Positions 1 through 5,483 of a stretch of DNA of 5,483 nucleotides are shown here, piece by piece. The stretch spans positions 1-5,483 of the forward strand of contig CAXRJA010000070.1 in NCBI GenBank assembly GCA_964230965.1, written 5' to 3'. The position numbers were made by a program, and so were the translations under genes. Each line of letters starts with the position of its first letter. Position 1 is the first letter of the stretch. This DNA comes from UBA8290 sp964230965. GTDB lineage: Bacteria; Bacillota_I; Bacilli_A; Acholeplasmatales; Acholeplasmataceae. The notes under the pieces were generated by a model. It worked only from the letters and a program-made list of their open reading frames with translations. It had not been told where the DNA came from and did no database searches.

Positions 1-74
1 GTTTTGGTTCAACAAATACAGTTGAAGAAATTGATTATCTACTAAATAAACTAGAACTGAACCTGATAAAGTAA
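1..74 (+). CDS. Probable cysteine desulfurase, C-terminal end only (IscS/NifS family, YrvO-like)
   Basis: Partial gene running in from the left edge. The frame that starts at base 3 gives 23 residues, FGSTNTVEEIDYLLNKLELN plus LIK, then TAA at 72-74. The FG..(N/T)T.EEID pattern is typical of the extreme C-terminus of IscS/NifS-type PLP-dependent cysteine desulfurases, which take sulfur from L-cysteine as an enzyme-bound persulfide. The catalytic lysine and cysteine lie outside the window. Context supports the call: in many Bacillota a dedicated desulfurase (YrvO in B. subtilis) sits directly before mnmA and passes sulfur to it. The stop codon overlaps the mnmA ATG by one base, so the two are probably translated together. 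The family call rests on a short tail plus synteny. No gene symbol is given because yrvO, iscS and nifS cannot be separated from this fragment. Confidence 0.72.
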   Translation, partial: FGSTNTVEEIDYLLNKLELNLIK

Positions 75-1198
75 TGAGCAGAGTTATTGTTGGTATGAGT
101 GGTGGCGTTGATAGTGCTGTTGCAGCATATTTACTAAAAAAAGATGGATATGAAGTTCATGCCATATTTATGCAAAATTGGGATAATGCAACCAATCATG
201 ATGTATTAGGAAATCCTTACAAAGATCAAGATATATGTGAGCAAGAACAAGATTATCAAGATGCAGTAGAAGTTGCACGTATCCTTGATATTCCAATTGA
301 TCGCGTTGATTTCATTGATACATATTGGGATCGTGTTTTTTCTCATTTTTTAAGTGAATATGAGAAAAACAGAACACCAAATCCAGATATTTTATGTAAC
401 AATGAAATAAAATTTAAAGCTTTTTTAGAGCATGCACTTGCTTTAGGTGCAGATTATATTGCAATGGGTCACTATGCTCAAAAAACACATATCAACGGAA
501 CATATCATTTAAAAAGAGGGTTTGATCAAAATAAAGATCAGACATATTTTCTTGCACAACTCACATCTGATCAATTAGAGAAAGCATTATTTCCTATTGG
601 TCATTTAGATAAAAAAGACGTAAGAAAAATCGCACTTGATTTAAAATTAAATGTAGCTGAGAAAAAAGATTCCACAGGTATTTGTTTTATTGGAGAACGT
701 CATTTTAATGAATTTTTAAATAACTATTTACCTGCAAAAAAAGGACTAATGAAGCGTTTAAATGGTGATGTGATTGGTGAACATACTGGTCTGATGCATT
801 ACACAATTGGCCAAAGAAAAGGGTTGAATATTGGCGGTATGAAAGGCATCGTAGGTCCATGGTTTGTTGTGGGAAAGTCTCTTAAAGATCTTACATTATA
901 TGTCGAACCAGACGGAGACCATGAGACACTATATAGTGATGAAGCAATACTTGAAGATGTCATTTTAAGAGGTCACGTCAAAGACGGGTCTTATACTGCT
1001 AAATTTAGATATCGTCAAGAAGATCATTCTGTAACCATTGAAAAGATTGATGATACGCATTATAAAGTATTATATCCTCAAGGTGTCAAAGCAGTGACGC
1101 CTGGACAATTATGTGCAATTTATGATGGCGCAATATGTTTAGGTGGCGGATTTATACAATCTGTTTATAAAGAAGGAACACTTTGTCCATATGCCTGA
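74..1198 (+). CDS. mnmA: tRNA-specific 2-thiouridylase MnmA (TrmU)
   Basis: A 374-residue cytosolic enzyme, close to the usual length of about 370. It activates U34 of Lys, Glu and Gln tRNAs by adenylation and replaces O2 with sulfur to give s2U34. The N-terminal PP-loop SGGVDS (residues 9-14) binds ATP. NPDILCN carries the first catalytic cysteine, Cys108, with Asp105 nearby, and STGICF carries the persulfide cysteine, Cys204; these match E. coli Cys102 and Cys199. MGHYA (131-135), DQTYFL (155-160) and GQRKGLNIGG (246-255) are further family signatures, followed by the C-terminal beta-barrel region. The start at 74 is fixed by the PP-loop spacing. I see no good Shine-Dalgarno before it, so translation probably depends on reinitiation after the desulfurase stop (TAATG). 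The stop is TGA at 1196-1198, with an in-frame TAA two codons later. The segment after NWD (about 39-59) looks longer than in Bacillus MnmA. Confidence 0.97.
   Translation: MSRVIVGMSGGVDSAVAAYLLKKDGYEVHAIFMQNWDNATNHDVLGNPYKDQDICEQEQDYQDAVEVARILDIPIDRVDFIDTYWDRVFSHFLSEYEKNRTPNPDILCNNEIKFKAFLEHALALGADYIAMGHYAQKTHINGTYHLKRGFDQNKDQTYFLAQLTSDQLEKALFPIGHLDKKDVRKIALDLKLNVAEKKDSTGICFIGERHFNEFLNNYLPAKKGLMKRLNGDVIGEHTGLMHYTIGQRKGLNIGGMKGIVGPWFVVGKSLKDLTLYVEPDGDHETLYSDEAILEDVILRGHVKDGSYTAKFRYRQEDHSVTIEKIDDTHYKVLYPQGVKAVTPGQLCAIYDGAICLGGGFIQSVYKEGTLCPYA
1171..1177 (+). promoter_or_regulatory. Ribosome binding site for recD2, inside the end of mnmA
   Basis: AGAAGGA lies 13 bases before the ATG at 1191, within the last codons of mnmA. 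The spacing is a little longer than the ideal of roughly 5-9 bases, but it is the only Shine-Dalgarno-like sequence near the mnmA/recD2 junction. It favours ATG 1191 over the upstream in-frame GTG at 1143, which has no comparable site before it. Confidence 0.6.
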
Positions 1199-3383
1199 AC
1201 TTAAAGGATCATTAAAGAATATCGTTTATCGAAATGATGATAATGATTATTCCATCATTAAAATTGTCACCGAAGACGATACGATTGAAACAATCACAGG
1301 GTATTTTCAAAAACTTTCAGAAGGTGTCACATACACCTTTTTTGGCAATTATACAACCCATCAAAAATACGGAAAACAATTTAAAGCAGAGTCCTATCAA
1401 AAACAAGAAATTCAACATGAAGATGGCATTATTTCTTATTTATCTTCTTATTTATTTACGGGGATTGGGCCTAAAACTGCAGAGAAAATTGTTACGTTGC
1501 TAGGCGTTGATGCCGTGGATAAAATAATTGATGATCCAAGTGTATTAAGACCTATTGGACTTTCAGCTGTAAGAATGAAAAAACTTCAACAAGAACTCAT
1601 TAAAGAACGTCATCATGAAATGATGCTCGTTAAGTTATATCATTATGGTTTTACATCAAAGATGGCAATGAAATTAATTGCAGCGTATGGATTACAAACA
1701 CTTGAAAAAATTGAAGCAAATCCTTATCAAATGATTACGGATATTGATCAAATTGGATTTTTAAAAGCCGATTTAATGGCAAAAACATTAGGAATTGAAG
1801 ATGAAGATCCACGACGTGTTGAAGCTGCGATTGAGTTTACATTTGAGTCACGTGGGTATCAAAAAGGCGATACTTATTTGACGCAAGAACAAATTGAACT
1901 TTATTTAGAATCACATTTAAGAGTCAATCTTGACATTCAACCCCATATAGAAAAACTTATTTTTGAAGGTAAAATCAAAGAAATAAACGGTATGTACAGT
2001 TTAAGTCCATCCTATTTTAGTGAATATTATATTGCTGAAAAACTACATGCTTTATCGCAATCATTAAAAAATCAAGTTGACGTTTTTGATGTTGTGGATT
2101 TGATTGAAAAAACAAAACATATGACGTATACCAAAGTTCAAAAAGAAGCCATCGCAACAGCACTCGTTTCTAAAGTGTCGATTATTACTGGGGGACCTGG
2201 TACTGGAAAAACAACTATTATTGATGGCATTGTATCTGCCTACTTGCAACTCAATAATTTAAAGAAAACAGATTATGAAATTGCCACCAAAATTGGTTTG
2301 ATGGCTCCCACAGGACGTGCGGCAAAACGCATGAGAGATATATTAGAGCTACCTGCTAAAACGATACATTCTGCTTTAGGATATGGATATGATGGTAGTT
2401 TTGAGTATTCTAAGATGATGTCGATGCCATTTGAATTGATTATTGTTGATGAATCATCCATGATTGATATTTTTTTAGGGCATCGATTGATGGATGCGAT
2501 CTCTGAACGCGCACAAGTTGTGATTGTTGGTGATGTAGACCAGTTACCATCCGTAGGTCCTGGACAATTTTTAGAAGATCTTATTGACTCTAAAAAAACT
2601 GCAGTCACATATCTTACACAAATTCATAGACAAGCGGCTACTTCTCAAATCGTGAAGCTTTCTCAAAAAGTCAATCAACGTATACTTATAGAAGAAGACT
2701 TAAAAACAGAAGATGATGTTTTTATGTATCAATGTTATCCTAATCAGATCATGCAAACGTTAATCAAACAAATTAAAGGTGCAATTGATAAAGGATATGA
2801 CTTATATAAAGATATTCAAGTTTTGGTTCCTGTATATAAAGGGGATTTGGGTATTGATCAAATCAATTTACTTCTACAAGAAGAGTTTAATCCTAAAACA
2901 TCGTTATGCATGAGGTATGGAGATAAATCTTTTTATGAGGGAGATAAAGTGATTCAACGTGTAAATGAACCGAAGCAAGGGATTATGAATGGAGATGTAG
3001 GTATCGTTAAAAAAGTACACAAAAATGATGAAAATCAATATACACTTACAGTGATATTTGATGATCAAGAAGTTGTATATAATAAAGATGACATTGATCA
3101 ACTCAATTTAGCCTATGCAATAAGTGTACATAAAGCGCAAGGTTCAGAGTACGATATTGTCATAATGCCACTTGTAAAAAGTTATATGCATATGTTTAAA
3201 AAAGAATTGATTTATACTGCAATGACACGTGCAAAATCTCATCTTTTATTACTTGGTGATATGAAATTATTAATGTATGCTGCAAATCATGTTACAGAAA
3301 AGAGACAAACACTTCTCAAACATTTTTTAAATCATGATGTATCAAAAGAAGAAAAAACATTATCACCTTATGATTTTATGTAA
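1191..3383 (+). CDS. recD2: RecD2-type ATP-dependent 5'-3' DNA helicase (SF1B; YrrC-like)
   Basis: A 730-residue helicase of the RecD2 family, which acts in DNA repair without RecBC partners. Numbered from ATG 1191, the N-terminal domain is followed by helix-hairpin-helix-like segments (TGIGPKTAEKIV at 90-101 and two more before about residue 205). The helicase core has Walker A GGPGTGKT (334-341, Lys340), motif Ia APTGRAAKRM (372-381), Walker B VDESS with Asp420-Glu421, motif III VGDVDQLPS (446-454), motif IV LTQIHRQ (475-481), and C-terminal motifs VHKAQGSEYD (646-655) and YTAMTRAK (675-682). All core motifs look intact. Length sits between Deinococcus RecD2 (about 715) and B. subtilis YrrC (about 800). 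An in-frame GTG at 1143 would add 16 residues, but ATG 1191 has the better ribosome site and gives the family-like N-terminus MPELKGSLKNIVYR. It overlaps mnmA by 8 bp. In B. subtilis a TPR gene (yrrB) lies between the two; it is absent here. Confidence 0.96.
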   Translation: MPELKGSLKNIVYRNDDNDYSIIKIVTEDDTIETITGYFQKLSEGVTYTFFGNYTTHQKYGKQFKAESYQKQEIQHEDGIISYLSSYLFTGIGPKTAEKIVTLLGVDAVDKIIDDPSVLRPIGLSAVRMKKLQQELIKERHHEMMLVKLYHYGFTSKMAMKLIAAYGLQTLEKIEANPYQMITDIDQIGFLKADLMAKTLGIEDEDPRRVEAAIEFTFESRGYQKGDTYLTQEQIELYLESHLRVNLDIQPHIEKLIFEGKIKEINGMYSLSPSYFSEYYIAEKLHALSQSLKNQVDVFDVVDLIEKTKHMTYTKVQKEAIATALVSKVSIITGGPGTGKTTIIDGIVSAYLQLNNLKKTDYEIATKIGLMAPTGRAAKRMRDILELPAKTIHSALGYGYDGSFEYSKMMSMPFELIIVDESSMIDIFLGHRLMDAISERAQVVIVGDVDQLPSVGPGQFLEDLIDSKKTAVTYLTQIHRQAATSQIVKLSQKVNQRILIEEDLKTEDDVFMYQCYPNQIMQTLIKQIKGAIDKGYDLYKDIQVLVPVYKGDLGIDQINLLLQEEFNPKTSLCMRYGDKSFYEGDKVIQRVNEPKQGIMNGDVGIVKKVHKNDENQYTLTVIFDDQEVVYNKDDIDQLNLAYAISVHKAQGSEYDIVIMPLVKSYMHMFKKELIYTAMTRAKSHLLLLGDMKLLMYAANHVTEKRQTLLKHFLNHDVSKEEKTLSPYDFM

Positions 3384-3385
3384 TA

Positions 3386-3413
3386 AAAAACACTGGCATT
3401 CGCCAGTGTTTTT
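3386..3413. terminator. Bidirectional intrinsic terminator between recD2 and glgC
   Basis: A perfect 7-bp stem, CACTGGC (3391-3397) with GCCAGTG (3402-3408), closes a four-base loop ATTC. It is flanked by A residues on the left (3385-3390) and T residues on the right (3409-3413). Read on the plus strand it gives a G+C-rich stem plus a T-tract for the recD2 operon. Read on the minus strand the A-tract becomes a six-base U-tract for the glgA-glgC operon. The flanking A and T tracts can also pair, extending the stem to 12 bp. It fills nearly the whole 28-bp gap between the convergent stop codons, and its right arm reaches into the glgC TAA (3414-3412). Confidence 0.93.
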
Positions 3414-4635
3414 ATTTTAATGTAGAGCCACTTGGAACATCATTGGATGAGAAGGTTGCGGATTTAAAAATGCGACAATTTTTACCAATATGTGTTTGAC
3501 TCGGTATGACTGCACTTTTTTCAATGACGGTAATACCTGTACTTAATAAATCAGGTTTTTCAATGTTCGGTGTCAACGGTCCATCTCCAATCGTCGTATG
3601 TCTTCCAATAACAACTTTTTTATCGATGATCGATTTCTTAATGGATACATGATCACTAATAATAACATGATTTAATATGACACTGTCTTCAATGACAGTA
3701 TTTTTTCCAACGCGCACACCAGGTGATAGCACTGAATTAATGACGGTGCCTTCTATCACACATCCATTGGACACTAAACTATTTTTAATCGAAGCTTTTG
3801 CACCAACTTTAACAGGTGGTAAGTCCTCAGATTTTGTAAATACTTTCCAAGAAGGATCATATAAATCTAAATCAATGGTAGAAGAATTGAGCTCTAAGTT
3901 TGTTTCTAAGTAAGAATCATATGTTCCAACATCTTGCCAATAATCTTCAAATTTATAAGCGTATACAGATTCACTTGCTGATTGAATAATATGCGGAATG
4001 ATATGATGACCAAAATCAAGATCATCTTGTGGTAATTCTTTTAACACTTGCTTGAGAAGCTGAACATCAAATAAATAAATACCCATACTTGCAAGATTTG
4101 AGGTCGAGGTTTTTGGTTTTTCTTTAAAAGCTTTGATTTCTAGACTTTCATCTACTTCCATAATACCAAAACGTGACACATCATCAAAAGGGACTACTTT
4201 TGTTGCAATGGTGAGTTTCGCTTGTTTTTTTAAGTGTTGATCGATCATTTTACGATAATCCATCTTATAAATATGATCACCAGATAAAATTAAGACGAGT
4301 TTTGGATTTCTTTGATCGATAAAAGATAAGTTTTTACGTACTGCATCTGCAGTGCCTAAATACCAATAATTATGAGGCTGTAATAACGTCACAGAAGAAT
4401 CTCTTCTGTCTAAATCCCAAGCCTTTCCACTCCCGATATGAGAATTAAGGGAAAGGGGTAAGTATTGAGTGAGTATCCCAATATCGTAAATATTTGATTG
4501 ACTACAATTGGATAATGTGAAATCAATAATTCTAAATTTACCAGCAAATGGCATGGCCGGTTTCGAACGTTTATTCGATAATAGATCGAGTCTTGAACCT
4601 TTTCCTCCAGCTAAAATCAGTGCAAGTATTTCCAT
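3412..4635 (-). CDS. glgC: Glucose-1-phosphate adenylyltransferase (ADP-glucose pyrophosphorylase) GlgC
   Basis: A 407-residue enzyme that makes ADP-glucose and pyrophosphate from glucose-1-phosphate and ATP, the committed step of bacterial glycogen synthesis in the cytosol. The nucleotidyltransferase domain has the nucleotide-binding loop LAGGKGSRL (8-16), KPAMPFAGKFRIIDF (25-39), WYLGTADAV (91-99), the catalytic/metal region LSGDHIYKMDY with Asp120, SRFGIM (154-159), the sugar-phosphate-binding FKEKP (170-174, Lys173) and SNLASMGIY (179-187). A left-handed beta-helix of hexapeptide-like repeats follows from about residue 275. After a loop at about 351-367 there is a further repeat stretch to the C-terminus, making it somewhat longer than B. 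subtilis GlgC (about 380). Intact catalytic residues argue against the inactive paralogue GlgD. The start is set by family alignment and a strong Shine-Dalgarno. It lies 5 bp after glgA, and its stop abuts the shared terminator. Confidence 0.95.
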   Translation of the reverse strand: MEILALILAGGKGSRLDLLSNKRSKPAMPFAGKFRIIDFTLSNCSQSNIYDIGILTQYLPLSLNSHIGSGKAWDLDRRDSSVTLLQPHNYWYLGTADAVRKNLSFIDQRNPKLVLILSGDHIYKMDYRKMIDQHLKKQAKLTIATKVVPFDDVSRFGIMEVDESLEIKAFKEKPKTSTSNLASMGIYLFDVQLLKQVLKELPQDDLDFGHHIIPHIIQSASESVYAYKFEDYWQDVGTYDSYLETNLELNSSTIDLDLYDPSWKVFTKSEDLPPVKVGAKASIKNSLVSNGCVIEGTVINSVLSPGVRVGKNTVIEDSVILNHVIISDHVSIKKSIIDKKVVIGRHTTIGDGPLTPNIEKPDLLSTGITVIEKSAVIPSQTHIGKNCRIFKSATFSSNDVPSGSTLK

Positions 4636-4640
4636 TGGTG

Positions 4641-5483
4641 TTAACCCTCCAATATGGTTTGATACAATGTCGCATATGCTTTTGCCATCATTTCTAGATT
4701 AAAAGTCTGCTTCATTGCTTGTGTTTTTAATTGTTTGATCATTGTTTGATTTGTTATATATAAATTAGATACATCATACAAGATGTCCTTAAACACATGT
4801 GGTTGATAATTTTCAAATGTGAAACCTGTGCCGGTATGCGTAAATTGATTGTAAGGTATCACAGTATCTTTAAGTCCTCCAGTTTCATGAACAATGGGTA
4901 ATGCACCATAACGCATCGCAATCATTTGACCAAGTCCACAAGGTTCGTATTCTGAAGGCATCATAAAAAAGTCGGAAGCCGCATATGCAAGATGTGCAAT
5001 TTTTTCATTAAATCCAATATAAATACGGACTTTATTAGGGAATTTGTTCAGTAAATATTGAAAATAATCTTCATAGTATGAGTTACCTGAACCCATTAAA
5101 AAAACTTTGACATCTGCGTGTGTGAGAAAATCTTCTAGAGATTGTTGAAATATAGAGATGCCTTTTTGTGAGGACAATCTTCCAATATACGTAAAAAGTT
5201 GTTTCTCTTCACCAAAATCAAAATGTTTAAAAAGTGCTTTTTTATTGGCTTTTTTACCAGAAGTATGCGTATTGACATCATAAGTCTTCGCTAAATAAGG
5301 ATCAATTTCAGGATTAAAAACAGCATCATCAATACCATTTAAAATACCGGTAAAATCTTTTTCTCGGTATCGTAACATACCATCCAATGTAAATCCATGC
5401 GCTTGATGGAGAACTTCATTTCTAAAACTTTTGGATACGGTGTTAATTTTCGTTGCTCTTGCGATTCCTGCTTTTAAAAAGTT
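4641..5483 (-). CDS. glgA: Glycogen synthase GlgA (ADP-glucose type, GT5), C-terminal part; N-terminus beyond right edge
   Basis: The frame is open from the right edge (first full codon 5483-5481) to TAA at 4643-4641, giving 280 residues of a protein usually about 480 long. It transfers glucose from ADP-glucose to the non-reducing ends of alpha-1,4-glucan chains. The fragment starts with NFLKAGIARATKINTVS, a standard GlgA segment at the end of the N-terminal Rossmann domain. It continues with LDGML and GILNGIDD, then the GT-B C-terminal domain: YIGRLSSQKG (about 99-108), PSEYEPCGLGQ with the conserved catalytic-region Glu at about 180, and HETGGL (about 199-204), equivalent to the family's (S/T)GGL motif. 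A TTG at 5387 could be misread as a start, but homology continues upstream of it, so this is an edge truncation. It is the upstream partner of glgC; the operon promoter lies outside the window. Confidence 0.95.
   Translation of the reverse strand, partial: NFLKAGIARATKINTVSKSFRNEVLHQAHGFTLDGMLRYREKDFTGILNGIDDAVFNPEIDPYLAKTYDVNTHTSGKKANKKALFKHFDFGEEKQLFTYIGRLSSQKGISIFQQSLEDFLTHADVKVFLMGSGNSYYEDYFQYLLNKFPNKVRIYIGFNEKIAHLAYAASDFFMMPSEYEPCGLGQMIAMRYGALPIVHETGGLKDTVIPYNQFTHTGTGFTFENYQPHVFKDILYDVSNLYITNQTMIKQLKTQAMKQTFNLEMMAKAYATLYQTILEG
4645..4650 (-). promoter_or_regulatory. Shine-Dalgarno of glgC, embedded in the 3' end of glgA
   Basis: On the minus strand GGAGGG is followed by nine bases and then the glgC ATG at 4635-4633, a near-ideal arrangement. 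The site overlaps the last two sense codons of glgA (GAG GGT, then TAA at 4643-4641). Ribosomes finishing glgA therefore stop almost on top of the glgC initiation site, which favours coupled translation of the two genes. Confidence 0.88.

Noticed and set aside
1143..1190. GTG-initiated 16-residue N-terminal extension of recD2
   Set aside because: It has no ribosome site, lies entirely within mnmA, and encodes a sequence unlike RecD2 N-termini. The ATG at 1191 explains the gene better.
2064..2608. Two minus-strand open frames (2064-2249 and 2273-2608) inside recD2
   Set aside because: Both are antisense to the conserved helicase core, have no recognisable domain or ribosome site, and are explained by the codon composition of recD2.
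2904..3101. Minus-strand hydrophobic 65-codon open frame
   Set aside because: Its Ile/Phe-rich content is what antisense of Lys/Asn/Asp-rich AT-rich coding sequence produces. It lies wholly inside recD2.
3677..3913. Plus-strand 78-codon open frame opposite glgC, and a similar one at 4508-4702
   Set aside because: Both are shadows of the conserved glgC and glgA coding sequence, with no start signals of their own.
4391..4409. Perfect 8-bp inverted repeat with a 3-base spacer (ACAGAAGA / TCTTCTGT)
   Set aside because: It lies in glgC codons for the RRDSS segment, has no U-tract and no regulatory context. A repeat of this size is expected by chance in AT-rich DNA.
3412..4635. Call as GlgD, the catalytically weak regulatory paralogue of GlgC
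   Set aside because: The nucleotide-binding loop GGKGSRL, the SGDHIYKMDY catalytic segment and the EKP substrate motif are all intact, and the length and sequence fit GlgC.
5385..5387. TTG as a start codon making glgA a short complete gene
   Set aside because: The frame stays open to the window edge, and the 32 upstream codons encode recognisable GlgA sequence (NFLKAGIARATKINTVS). The gene is cut by the window, not short.
1..5483. CRISPR array, insertion sequence, tRNA/rRNA, riboswitch, toxin-antitoxin or defence module
   Set aside because: No direct-repeat series, terminal inverted repeats, transposase, structured RNA gene or small paired genes are visible. Coding sequence covers all but about 33 bases of the window.

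Overview
The window is AT-rich, almost fully coding, and looks like an ordinary housekeeping and metabolic stretch from a low-GC Gram-positive bacterium. Candidate lineages are Bacillota close to Erysipelotrichia, or Acholeplasma-like Mollicutes. The clues are base composition, the cysteine desulfurase-mnmA-recD2 gene order (in Bacillus subtilis yrvO-trmU-yrrB-yrrC), and a MnmA N-terminal segment that resembles Mollicutes/Erysipelotrichia proteins more than Bacillus ones. That last point is from memory and not searched. All seven tryptophans in the complete genes are TGG and no reading frame contains an internal TGA, so the standard bacterial code (UGA = stop) fits and a Mycoplasma/Spiroplasma-type code does not.

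Left half, plus strand (1-3383): the last 23 codons of a probable cysteine desulfurase, then mnmA (tRNA 2-thiouridylase), then recD2 (SF1B DNA helicase). The first two genes share one base (TAATG at 72-76). The last two overlap by 8 bp (1191-1198). The three are therefore probably one translationally coupled operon. The desulfurase would supply persulfide sulfur to MnmA for s2U34 formation in Lys, Glu and Gln tRNAs. RecD2 is a co-transcribed repair helicase with no obvious biochemical link to thiolation.

Right half, minus strand (5483-3412): the C-terminal 280 residues of glycogen synthase glgA, running off the right edge, followed 5 bp later by complete glgC (ADP-glucose pyrophosphorylase). 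GlgC makes ADP-glucose from glucose-1-phosphate and ATP, and GlgA polymerises it into glycogen. The glgC Shine-Dalgarno lies inside the last codons of glgA.

The two operons converge. Only 28 bp separate the recD2 and glgC stop codons, and this gap is filled by one hairpin with A- and T-tracts that should terminate transcription in both directions. No promoter, RNA gene, mobile element, CRISPR array or unexplained gap of 300 bp or more is visible. I found no credible undescribed system. The points worth a second look are the start-site correction for recD2, the lineage-type MnmA insert, the compact shared terminator and the coupled operon layouts.
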